Below, one piece after another: positions 52,124 to 63,990 of a stretch of 64,000 bases of DNA. Within the stretch, counting starts at the first letter, position 1. Each line of letters begins with the position of its first letter. The notes under the pieces are model-generated. The model saw only the letters and a list, made by a program, of their open reading frames with translations. It was not told the origin of the DNA and searched no databases. The position numbers and the translations under genes were made by a program. Location of the stretch: NCBI GenBank assembly GCA_033782935.1, contig JAWQEG010000283.1:2852001-2916000 (forward strand). Direction: 5' to 3'. Source of the DNA: Petrolisthes cinctipes (lineage: Eukaryota > Arthropoda > Malacostraca > Decapoda > Porcellanidae).

Positions 52124-52623
52124 TCGATATTTTGGGGTCCAAGAAGCGATCTGTACATGCCTACTCAGTGCTAGAATATTTTCAAAATATAGGCTCCAAA
52201 CATGCTAAATATCGATATTTTAGGTGCGTAAAGGCGATATCTCAAATTCAGGCCCAAAACACCCGAAAATTCGATATTTTGGGGTCCCAGAAGCGATCTG
52301 TACATGCCTACTCCGTGTTAGAGTATTTACAAAATACAGGCCCTAAACATGCTCAAAATCGATGTTTTAGGTGCCCAAAAGTCGATATGTGCATGCATCT
52401 TCAGTACCCGTTTATATCTCAAATTCAGGCTCAAAACACCCGACAATTCGATATTTTGGGGTCCCAGAAGCGATCTGTACATGCCTATTCCGTGTTAGAC
52501 TATTTTCATAATACATGCCCAAAACATGCTGAAAATCGATATTTTAGATGCCCAAAGTCAATATGTGCATGCATCTTCTGTACCCGTTTATATCTCAAAT
52601 TCTGGCCCTAAACACCCGAAAAT

Positions 52624-52768
52624 TCAATATTTTGGGGTCCCAGAAGCAATCTGTACATGCCTACTCAGTGCCAGAATATTTTCAAAATATAGGCTAAAAA
52701 CATGCCAAAAAGTCGATATCTTCAGTACCCGTTTATATCTCAAATTCAGGCTCAAAACACCCGAAAAT
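52624..52768 (+). repeat. 145-bp monomer with two internal deletions, copy 1
   Basis: A 177-bp monomer minus 22 bp and 10 bp. CATGCC joins AAAAAGTCG, removing the TCGATATTTTAGG region, and GATAT joins CTTCAGTACCC, removing GTGCATGCAT. The same pair of events is at 61038 and 63804, so it arose once and spread by duplication. Confidence 0.9.
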
Positions 52769-52810
52769 TCGATATTTTGGGGTCCCAGAAGCGATCTGTA
52801 CATGCTTACT

Positions 52811-54890
52811 CAGTGCTAGAATATTTTCAAAATATTTTCTAAAAACATTCTAAAAATCGATATTTTAGGTGCGTAAAGGCGATATCTCAAATTCAGGCCC
52901 AAAACACACGAAAATTCGATATTTAGGGGTCCCAGAAGCGATCTGTACATGCCTACTCAGTGCTAGAATGTTTTCAAAATATTTTCTAAAAAAATGCTAA
53001 AAATCGATATTTTAGGTGAGTAAAGGCGATATCTCAAATTCAGGCCCAAAACACCCGAAAATTCGATATTTTGGGGTTCCAGAAGCGATCTGTACATGCC
53101 TACTCAGTGCTAGAATGTTTTCAAAATATAGGCTCAAAACATGCTCAAAATCGATATTTTAGGTGCCCAAAAGTCGATATGTGCATGCATATTCTGTACT
53201 CGTTTATATCTCAAATTCAAGCTCAAAACACCCGAAAATTCGATATTTAGGGGTCCCAGAAGCGATCTGTACATGCCTACTCAGTGCTAGAATATTTTCA
53301 AAATATATTCTCAATACATGCTAAAAATCGATATTTTAGGTGAGTAAAGGCGATATCTCAAATTCAGGCCCAAAACACCCGAAAATTCGATATTTAGGGG
53401 TCCCAGAAGCGATCTGTACATGCCTACTCCGTGTTAGAATATTTTCAAAATACTGGCCAAAAACATACTGAAAATCGATATTTTAGATGCCCAAAGTCAA
53501 TATGTGCATGTATCTTCTGTACCCGTTTATATCTCAAATTCAGGCTCAAACACCCGAAAATTCAATATTTTGGGGTCCCAGAAGCAATCTGTACATGCCT
53601 ACTCAAAATATTTTCAAAATATAGGCTAAAAACATGCTAAAAATCGATATTTTATGTGCCAAAAAGTCGATATCTCAAATTAAGGTCCCAAAACACCCGA
53701 AAATTCTATATTTAGGGGTCCCAGAAGCGATCTGTACATGCCTACTCCGTGTTAGAGTATTTTCAAAATACAGGCCAAAAACATACTGAAAATCGATCTT
53801 TTAGGTGCCCAAAAGTCGATATGTGCATGCATCTTCTGTACCCGTTTATATCTCAAATTCTGGCCCTAAACACCCGAAAATTCGATATTTTGGGGTCCCA
53901 GAAGCGATCTGTACATGCCTACTCAGTGCTAGAATATTTTCAAAATATAGGCTAAAAACAAGCTAAAAATCGATATTTTAGGTGAGTAAAGGCGATATCT
54001 CAAATTCAGGCCCAAAACACCCGAAAATTCGATATTTTGGGGTCCCAGAAGCGATCTGTACATGCCTACTCCGTGTTAGAGTATTTTCAAAATACAGGCC
54101 AAAAACATACTGAAAATCGATCTTTTAGGTGCCCAAAAGTCGATATGTGCATGCATCTTCTGTACCCGTTTATATCTCAAATTCTGGCCCTAAACATCCG
54201 AAAATTCGATATTTTGGGGTCCCAGAAGCGATCTGTACATGCCTACTCCGTGTTAGAGTATTTTCAAAATACATGCCCAAAACATGCTGAAAATCGATAT
54301 TTTAGATGCCCAAAGTCAATATTTGCATGTATCTTCTGTACCCGTTTATATCTCAAATTCAGGCTCAAAACACCCGAAAATTCGATATTTAGGGGTCCCA
54401 GAAGCGATCTGTACATGCCTACTCAGTGCTAGAATATTTTCAAAATATTTTCTAAAAGCATGCTAAAAATCGATATTTTAGGTGAGTAAAGGCGATATCT
54501 CAAATTCAGGCCCAAAACACCCGAAAATTCGTTATTTAGGGGTCCCAGAAGCGATCTGTACATGCCTACTCAGTGCTAGAATGTTTTCAAAATATAGTTC
54601 TCAAAACATGCTCAAAATCGATATTTTAGATGCCCAAAGTCAATATTTGCATGTATCTTCTGTACCCGTTTATATCTCAAATTATGGCCCTAAACACCCG
54701 AAAATTCGATATTTTGGGGTCCCAGAAGCGATCTGTACATGCCTACTCAGTGCTAGAATATTTTCAAAATATAGGCTAAAAACATGCTAAAAATCGATAT
54801 ATTAGGTGAGTAAATGCGATATCTCAAATTCAGGCCCAAAACACCCGAAAATTCGATATTTAGGGGTCCCAGAAGCGATCTGTACATGCC
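52811..54890. repeat. Array segment with the GTGAGTAAAGG short subtype
   Basis: Short monomers here often carry GGTGAGTAAAGGCGATATC (near 53011, 53341, 53985, 54483) and CAAAATATTTTCTAAAA (near 52835, 52980, 54445). At 53601 a unit reads CCTACTCAAAATATTTTC, a small deletion across the GTGCTAG stretch. No gene is seen. Confidence 0.87.
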
Positions 54891-55390
54891 TACTCCGTGT
54901 TAGAGTATTTTCAAAATACAGGCCAAAAACATACTGAAAATCGATCTTTTAAGTGCCCAAAAGTCGATATGTGCATGCATCTTTTGTACCCGTTTATATC
55001 TCAAATTCTGGCCCTAAACACCCGAAAATTCGATATTTTTGGGTCCCAGAAGCGATCTGTACATGCCTACTCCGTGTTAGAGTATTTTCAAAATACATGC
55101 CCAAAACATGCTGAAAATCGATATTTTAGATGCCCAAAGTCAATATTTGCATGTATCTTCTGTACCCGTTTATATCTCAAATTCAGGCTCAAAACACCCG
55201 AAAATTCGATATTTAGGGGTCCCAGAAGCGATCTGTACATGCCTACTCAGTGCTAGAATACTTTCAAAATATTTTCTAAAAGCATGCTAAAAATCGATAT
55301 TTTAGGTGAGTAAAGGCGATATCTCAAATTCAGGCCCAAAACACCCGAAAATTCGTTATTTAGGGGTCCCAGAAGCAATCTGTACATGCC
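54891..55390. repeat. 500-bp trimer unit preceding the 825-bp units
   Basis: Matches 55391-55890 at an offset of 500 bp (landmarks 54897 and 55397). It carries CAATATTTGCATGTATC, GAAAATTCGTTATTTAGG and CTAAAAGCATGC. The composition is two long and one short monomer. Confidence 0.85.
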
Positions 55391-56215
55391 TACTCCGTGT
55401 TAGAGTATTTTCAAAATACAGGCCAAAAACATACTGAAAATCGATCTTTTAGATGCCCAAAAGTCGATATGTGCATGCATCTTCTGTACCCGTTTATATC
55501 TCAAATTCTGGCCCTAAACACCCGAAAATTCGATATTTTTGGGTCCCAGAAGCGATCTGTACATGCCTACTCCGTGTTAGAGTATTTTCAAAATACATGC
55601 CCAAAACATGCTGAAAATCGATATTTTAGATGCCCAAAGTCAATATTTGCATGTATCTTCTGTACCCGTTTATATCTCAAATTCAGGCTCAAAACACCCG
55701 AAAATTTGATATTTAGGGGTCCCAGAAGCGATCTGTACATGCCTACTCAGTGCTAGAATATTTTCAAAATATTTTCTAAAAGCATGCTAAAAATCGATAT
55801 TTTAGGTGAGTAAAGGCGATATCTCAAATTCAGGCCCAAAACACCCGAAAATTCGTTATTTAGGGGTCCCAGAAGCGATCTGTACATGCCTACTCAGTGC
55901 TAGAATGTTTTCAAAATATAGGCTCAAAACATGCTGAAAATCGATATTTTAGATGCCCAAAGTCAATATGTGCATGTATCTTCTGTACCCGTTTATATCT
56001 CAAATTCAGGCTCAAAACACCCGAAAATTCAATATTTTGGGGTCCCAGAAGCAATCTGTACATGCCTACTCAGTGCTAGAATATTTTTCAAAATATAGGC
56101 TCAAAACATGCTAAAAATCGATATTTTAGGTGCCAAAAATTCGATATCTCAAATTAAGGCCCAAAAGACCCGAAAATTCGATATTTAGGGGTCCCAGAAG
56201 CGATCTGTACATGCC
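55391..56215. repeat. 825-bp pentamer unit, first copy
   Basis: Landmarks at 55397 and 55897 recur at +825 (56222, 56722). The unit is the 500-bp trimer plus a 325-bp dimer. The length fits three long and two short monomers. Confidence 0.87.
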
Positions 56216-57040
56216 AACTCCGTGTTAGAGTATTTTCAAAATACAGGCCAAAAACATACTGAAAATCGATCTTTTAGATGCCCAAAAGTCGATATGTGCA
56301 TGCATCTTCTGTACCCGTTTATATCTCAAATTCTGGCCCTAAACACCCGAAAATTCGATATTTTTGGGTCCCAGAAGCGATCTGTACATGCCTACTCCGT
56401 GTTAGAGTATTTTCAAAATACATGCCCAAAACATGCTGAAAATCGATATTTTAGATGCCCAAAGTCAATATTTGCATGTATCTTCTGTACCCGTTTATAT
56501 CTCAAATTCAGGCTCAAAACACCCGAAAATTTGATATTTAGGGGTCCCAGAAGCGATCTGTACATGCCTACTCAGTGCTAGAATATTTTCAAAATATTTT
56601 CTAAAAGAATGCTAAAAATCGATATTTTAGGTGAGTAAAGGCGATATCTCAAATTCAGGCCCAAAACACCCGAAAATTCGTTATTTAGGGGTCCCAGAAG
56701 CGATCTGTACATGCCTACTCAGTGCTAGAATGTTTTCAAAATATAGGCTCAAAACATGCTGAAAATCGATATTTTAGATGCCCAAAGTCAATATGTGCAT
56801 GTATCTTCTGTACCCGTTTATATCTCAAATTCAGGCTCAAAACACCCGAAAATTCAATATTTTGGGGTCCCAGAAGCAATCTGTACATGCCTACTCAGTG
56901 CTAGAATATTTTTCAAAATATAGGCTCAAAACATGCTAAAAATCGATATTTTAGGTGCCAAAAATTCGATATCTCAAATTAAGGCCCAAAAGACCCGAAA
57001 ATTCGATATTTAGGGGTCCCAGAAGCGATCTGTACATGCC
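56216..57040. repeat. 825-bp pentamer unit, second copy
   Basis: Almost identical to 55391-56215; CTAAAAGAATGC near 56600 replaces CTAAAAGCATGC. The next ~150 bp (57041-57190) begin a third copy that then diverges. Confidence 0.87.
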
Positions 57041-59959
57041 AACTCCGTGTTAGAGTATTTTCAAAATACAGGCCAAAAACATACTGAAAATCGATCTTTT
57101 AGGTGCCCAAAAGTCGATATGTGCATGCATCTTCTGTACCCGTTTATATCTCAAATTCTGGCCCTAAACACCCGAAAATTCGATATTTTGGGGTCCCAGA
57201 AGCGATCTGTACATGCCTACTCAGTGCTAGAATATTTTCAAAATATAGGCTAAAAACATGCTAAAAATCGATATTTTAGGTGCCAAAAAGTCGATATCTC
57301 AAATTAAGGCCCAAAACTCCTGAAAATTCTATATTTAGGGGTCCCAGAAGCGATCTGTACATGCCTACTCCGTGTTAGAGTATTTTCAAAATACAGGCCA
57401 AAAACATACTGAAAATCGATCTTTTAGGTGCCCAAAAGTCGATATGTGCATGAATCTTCTGTACCCGTTTATATCTCAAATTCTGGCCCTAAACACCCGA
57501 AAATTCGATATTTTGGGGTCCCAGAAGCGATCTGTACATGCCTACTCAGTGCTAGAATGTTTTCAAAATATAGGCTCAAAACATGCTCAAAATCGATATT
57601 TTAGGTGCTTAAAAGTCAATATGTGCATGCATCTTCTGTACTCGTTTATATCTTAAATTCAAGCTCAAAACACCCGAAAATTCGATATTTAGGGGTCCCA
57701 GAAGCGATCTGTACATGCCTACTCAGTGCTAGAATATTTTCAAAATATAGGCTAAAAACATGCTAAAAATCGATATTTTAGGTGCGTAAAGGCGATATCT
57801 CAAATTCAGGTCCAAAACACCCGAAAATTCGATATTATGGGGTCCCAGAAGCGATCTGTACATGCCTACTCCGTGTTAGAGTATTTTCAAAATACAGGCC
57901 AAAAACATAATAAAATCGATCTTTTAGGTGCCCAAAAGTCGATATGTGCATGCATCTTCTGTACCCGTTTATATCTCAAATTCTGGCCCAAAACACCCGA
58001 AAATTTGATATTTAGGGGTCCCAGAAGCGATCTGTACATGCCTACTCAGTGCTAGAATGTTTTCAAAATATAGGCTCAAAACATGCTCATAATCGATATT
58101 TTAGGTGCCCAAAAGTCGATATGTGCATGCATCTTCTGTACTCGTTTATATCTCAAATTCTGGCCCTAAACACCCGAAAATTCGATATTTTGGGGTCCCA
58201 GAAGTTATCTGTACATGCCTACTCCATGTTAGAGTATTTTTAAAATACATGCCCAAAACATGCTGAAAATCGATATTTTAGATGCCCAAAGTCAATATGT
58301 GCATGTATCTTCTGTACCCGTTTATATCTCAAATTCAGGCTCAAAACACCCGAAAATTCAATATATTGGGGTCCCAGAAGCAATCAGTACATGCCTACTC
58401 AGTGCTAGAATATTTTTTAAAATATAGGCTAAAAACATGCTAAAAATCGATATTTTAGGTGCCAAAAAGTCGATATCTAAAATTAAGGCCCAAAAGACCC
58501 GAAAATTCGATATTTAGGGGTCCTAGAAGCGATCTGTACATGCCTACTCCGTGTTAGAGTATTTTCAAAATACAGGCCAAAAACATACTGAAAATCGATC
58601 TTTTATGAGCCCAAAAGTCGATATGTGCATGCATCTTATGTACTTGTTTATATCTCAAATTCTGGCCCTAAACACCCGGAAATTCGATATTTTGGGGTCC
58701 CAGAAGCGATCTGTACATGCCTACTCCGTGTTAGAGTATTTTCAAAATTCAGGCCCAAAACATGCTGAAAATCGATAATTTTGGTGCCCAAAGTCAATAT
58801 GTGTATGCATCTTCTATACTCGTTTATATCTCAAATTCAGGCTCAAAACACCCGAAAATTCAATATTTTGGGGTCCCAGAAGCAATCTGTACATGCCTAC
58901 TCAGTGCTAGAATATTTTCAAAATATAGGCTAAAAACATGCTAAAAATCGATATTTTAGGTGCCAAAAATTCGATATCTCAAATTAAGGCCCAAAACACC
59001 CGAAAATTCGATATTTAGGGGTCCCAGAAGCGATCTGTGCATGCCTACTCCGTGTTAGAGCATTTTTAAAATACAGGCCAAAAACATATTGAAAATCGAT
59101 CTTTTAGGTGCCCAAAAGTCGATATGTTCATGCATCTTCTGTACCCGTTTATATCTCAAATTTTGGCCCTAAACTCCCGAAAATTCGATATTTTGGGGTC
59201 CCAGAAGCGATCTGTACATGCCTACTCCATGTTAGGGTATATTCAAAATTCAGGCCCAAAACATGCTGAAAATCGATATTTTTGGTGCCCAAAGTCAATA
59301 TGTGTATGCATCTTCTATAGTCGTTTATATCTCAAATTCAGGCTCAAAACACCCGAAAATTCGATATTTTGGGGTCCCAGAAGCGATCTGTACATGCCTA
59401 CTCAGTGCTAGAATGTTTTCAAAATATAGGCTCAAAACATGCTCAAAATCGATATTTTAGGTACCCAAAAGTCGATATGTGAATGCATCTTCTGTACTCG
59501 TTTATATCTCAAATTCTGGCCCTAAACACCCGAAAATTCGATATTTTGGGGTCCCAGAAGCGATCTGTACATGCCTACTCCGTGTTAGAGTATTTTCAAA
59601 TTTCAGGCAAAAAACATGCTGAAAATCGATATTTTTGGTGCCCAAAGTCAATATGTGTATGCATCTTCTGTTCCCGTTTATTTCTCAAATTCCGGCCGTT
59701 AACATCCGAAAATTCGATATTTGGGGTCCCAGAAGCGATCTGTACATGCCTACTCAGTGCTAGAATGTTTTCAAAATATAGGCTCAAAACATGCTCAAAA
59801 TCGATATTTTAGGTGCCCAAAAGTCGATATGTGCATGCATCATCTGTACTCGTTTATATCTCAAATTCAGGCTCAAAACACCCGAAAATTCGATATTTTG
59901 GGGTCCCAGAAGCGATCTGTACATGACTACTCAGTGCTAGAATATTTTCAAAATATAGG
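57041..59959. repeat. Array segment, mixed monomers
   Basis: Opens with a partial third 825-bp copy. It contains a 325-bp dimer step (57047 to 57372). A stretch at 59231-59461 with GTTAGGGTATATTC and TTCTATAGTCG recurs 1000 bp downstream at 60231 and again near 62997. No gene is seen. Confidence 0.85.
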
Positions 59960-60374
59960 CTCAAAACATGCTAAAAATCGATATTTTAGGTGCCAAAAAG
60001 TCGATATCAAAAATTAAGGCCCAAAACACCCAAAAATTCGATATTTAGGGGTCCCAGAAGCGATCTGTACATGCCTACTCAGTGCTAGAATATTTTCAAA
60101 ATATAGGCTCAAAACATGCTAAAAATCGATATTTTAGGTGCGTAAAGGCGATATCTCAAATTCAGGCCCAAAACACCCGAAAATTCGATATTTTGTGGTC
60201 CCAGAAGCGATCTGTACATGCCTACTCCGTGTTAGGGTATATTCAAAATTCAGGCCCAAAACATGCTGAAAATCGATATTTTTGGTGCCCAAAGTCAATA
60301 TGTGTATGCATCTTCTATAGTCGTTTATATCTCAAATTCAGGCTCAAAACACCCGAAAATTCGATATTTTGGGG

Positions 60375-61224
60375 TCCCAGAAGCGATCTGTACATGCCTA
60401 CTCAGTGCTAGAATGTTTTCAAAATATAGGCTCAAAACATGCTCAAAATCGATATTTTAGGTGCCCAAAAGTCGATATGTGCATGCATCTTCTGTACTCG
60501 TTTATATCTCAAATTCAGGCTCAAAACACCCGAAAATTCGATATTTTGGGGTCCAAGAAGCGATCTGTACATGCCTACTCAGTGCTAGAATATTTTCAAA
60601 ATATAGGCTCCAAACATGCTAAAAATCGATATTTTAGGTGCGTAAAGACGATATCTCAAATTCAGGCCCAAAACACCCGAAAATTCGATATTTTGGGGTC
60701 CCAGAAGCGATCTGTACATGCCTACTCCGTGTTAGAGTATTTACAAAATACAGGCCCAAAACATGCTCAAAATCGATGTTTTAGGTGCCCAAAAGTCGAT
60801 ATGTGCATGCATCTTCAGTACCCGTTTATATCTCAAATTCAGGCTCAAAACACCCGACAATTCGATATTTTGGGGTCCCAGAAGCGATCTGTACATGCCT
60901 ATTCCGTGTTAGACTATTTTCATAATACATGCCCAAAACATGCTGAAAATCGATATTTTAGATGCCCAAAGTCAATATGTGCATGCATCTTCTGTACCCG
61001 TTTATATCTCAAATTCTGGCCCTAAAAACCCGAAAATTCAATATTTTGGGGTCCCAGAAGCAATCTGTACATGCCTACTCAGTGCCAGAATATTTTCAAA
61101 ATATAGGCTAAAAACATGCCAAAAAGTCGATATCTTCAGTACCCGTTTATATCTCAAATTCAGGCTCAAAACACCCGAAAATTCGATATTTTGGGGTCCC
61201 AGAAGCGATCTGTACATGCCTACT
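60375..61224. repeat. ~850-bp tracer block, copy 2
   Basis: Matches 51961-52810 at offset 8414, and lies inside the first 2766-bp unit. Private changes include CCTAAAAACCCG near 61021. Confidence 0.87.
61038..61182 (+). repeat. 145-bp monomer, copy 2
   Basis: Same double deletion as at 52624, offset 8414 bp. Confidence 0.9.
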
Positions 61225-63140
61225 CCGTGTTAGAGTATTTTCAAAATACATGCCCAAAATTGCTGAAAATCGATATTTTAGATGCCCAAAGTCAATATGT
61301 GCATGTATCTTCTGTACCAGTTTATATCTCAAATTAAGGCTCAAAACACCCGAAAATTCAATATTTTGGGGTCCCAGAAGCAATCTGTACATCCCTACTC
61401 AGTGCTAGAATATTTTTAAAAAAATAGGCTAAAAACATGCTAAAAATCGATATTTTAGGTGCCAAAAAGTCGATATCTCAAATAAAGGCCCAAAACACCC
61501 AAAAATTGGGTTATTTAGGGGTCCCAGAAGCGATCTGTACATGCCTACTCAGTGCTAGAATATTTTCAAAATATAGGCTTAAAACATGCTAAAAATCGAT
61601 ATTTTAGGTGCGTAAAGGCGATATGTCAAATTCAGACCCAAAACACCCGAAAATTCGATATTTAGGGGTCCCAGTAGCGATCTGTACATGCCTACTCAGT
61701 GCTAGAATGTTTTCAAAATATAGGCTTAAAACATGCTCAAAATCGATATTTTAGGTGCCCAAAAGTCGATATGTGCATGCATCTTCTGTACTCGTTTATA
61801 TCTCAAATTCAAGCTCAAAAACACCCGAAAATACGATATTTAGGGGTCCCAGAAGCGATCTGTACATGCCTACTCAATGCTAGAATATTTTCAAAATATA
61901 GGCTAAAAACATGCTAAAAATCGATATTTTAGGTGAGTAAAGGCGATATCTCAAATTCAGGCCCAAAACACCCGAAAATTCGATATTTAGGGGTCCCAGA
62001 AGCTATCTGTACATGCCTACTCCGTGTTAGAGTATTTTCAAAATACAGGCCAAAAACATACTGAAAATCGATCTTTTAGGTGCCCAAAAGTTGATATGTG
62101 TATGCATCTTCTGTACCCGTTTATATCTCAAATTCTGGCCCTAAACACCCTAAAATTCGATTTTTTGGGATCCCAGAAGAGATCTGTACATGCCTACTCC
62201 GTGTTAGAGTATTTTCAAAATACATTCCCAAAACATGCTGAAAATCGATATTTTAGATGCCCAAAGTCAATATGTGCATGTATCTTCTGTACCCGTTTAT
62301 ATCTGAAATTCAGGCTCAAAACACCTGAAAATTCAATATTTTGGGGTCCCAGAAGCGATCTGTACATGCCTACTCAATGCTAGAATATTTTCAAAATATA
62401 GGGTAAAAACATGCTAAAAATCGATGTTTTAGGTGAGTAAAGGCGATATCTCAAATTCAGGCTCAAAACACCCGAAAATTCGATATTTAGGGGTCCCAGA
62501 AGCGATCTGTACATGCCTACTCCGTGTTAGAATATTTTCAAAATACAGGCCAAAAACATACTGAAAATCGATATTTTAGATGCCCAAAGTCAATAAGTGA
62601 ATGTATCTTCTGTACTCGTTTATATCTCAAATTCAGGCTCAAAACACCCGAAAATTCAATATTTTCGGGTCCCAGAAGCAATCTGTACATGCCTACTCAG
62701 TGCTAGAATATTTTCAAAATATAGGCTAAAAACATGCTAAAAATCGATATTTTAGGTGCCAAAAAGTCGATATCAAAAATTAAGGCCCAAAACACCCAAA
62801 AATTCGATATTTAGGGGTCCCAGAAGCGATCTGTACATGCCTACTCAGTGCTAGAATATTTTCAAAATATAGGCTCAAAACATGCTAAAAATCGATATTT
62901 TAGGTTCGTTAAGGCGATATCTCAAATTCAGGCCCAAAACACCCGAAAATTCGATATTTTGTGGTCCCAGAAGCGATCTGAACATGCCTACTCCGTGTTA
63001 GGGTATATTCAAAATTCAGGCCCAAAACATGCTGAAAATCGATATTTTTGGTGCCCAAAGTCAATATGTGTATGCATCTTCTATAGTCGTTTATATCTCA
63101 AATTCAGGCTCAAAACACCCGAAAATTCGATATTTTGGGG

Positions 63141-63990
63141 TCCCAGAAGCGATCTGTACATGCCTACTCAGTGCTAGAATGTTTTCAAAATATAGGCTCA
63201 AAACATGCTCAAAATCGATATTTTAGGTGCCCAAAAGTCGATATGTGCATGCATCTTCTGTACTCGTTTATATCTCAAATTCAGGCTCAAAACACCCGAA
63301 AATTCGATATTTTGGGGTCCAAGAAGCGATCTGTACATGCCTACTCAGTGCTAGAATATTTTCAAAATATAGGCTCCAAACATGCTAAAAATCGATATTT
63401 TAGGTGCGTAAAGGCGATATCTCAAATTCAGGCCCAAAACACCCGAAAATTCGATATTTTGGGGTCCCAGAAGCGATCTGTACATGCCTACTCCGTGTTA
63501 GAGTATTTACAAAATACAGGCCCTAAACATGCTCAAAATCGATGTTTTAGGTGCCCAAAAGTCGATATGTGCATGCATCTTCAGTACCCGTTTATATCTC
63601 AAATTCAGGCTCAAAACACCCGACAATTCGATATTTTGGGGTCCCAGAAGCGATCTGTACATGCCTATTCCGTGTTAGACAATTTTCATAATACATGCCC
63701 AAAACATGCTGAAAATCGATATTTTAGATGCCCAAAGTCAATATGTGCATGCATCTTCTGTACCCGTTTATATATCAAATTCTGGCCCTAAACACCCGAA
63801 AATTCAATATTTTGGGGTCCCAGAAGCAATCTGTACATGCCTACTCAGTGCCAGAATATTTTCAAAATATAGGCTAAAAACATGCCAAAAAGTCGATATC
63901 TTCAGTACCCGTTTATATCTCAAATTCAGGCTCAAAACACCCGAAAATTCGATATTTTGGGGTCCCAGAAGCGATCTGTACATGCCTACT
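63141..63990. repeat. ~850-bp tracer block, copy 3
   Basis: Lies inside the second 2766-bp unit and matches 60375-61224 at offset 2766. Private changes include TTAGACAATTTTC near 63675 and TATATATCAAATTC near 63770. Confidence 0.87.
63804..63948 (+). repeat. 145-bp monomer, copy 3
   Basis: Same double deletion, offset 2766 bp from the copy at 61038. Confidence 0.9.

Larger units (their letters stand above)
51961..52810. repeat. ~850-bp tracer block, copy 1
   Basis: Recurs at +8414 (60375) and +11,180 (63141). Shared rare features are GGGTCCAAGAAGCG, GGCTCCAAACATGC, CCCGACAATTCG, TTAGACTATTTTCATAATAC and the 145-bp monomer. It differs by, for example, CTAAATATCG near 52207. Flanks on both sides differ between this copy and the other two. 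Confidence 0.87.
59960..62725. repeat. 2766-bp unit, first copy
   Basis: The left edge is near the rare GTCGATATCAAAAATTAAGG (60000, recurring at 62766). Landmarks at 60082, 60263, 60369 and 60940 recur at +2766. It contains one copy of the 850-bp tracer block. Confidence 0.87.

Noticed and set aside
52035..52124. Promoter or transcription start for satellite RNA
   Set aside because: TATAT and AT-rich runs occur in every monomer as part of the repeat, so nothing singles out a start site.
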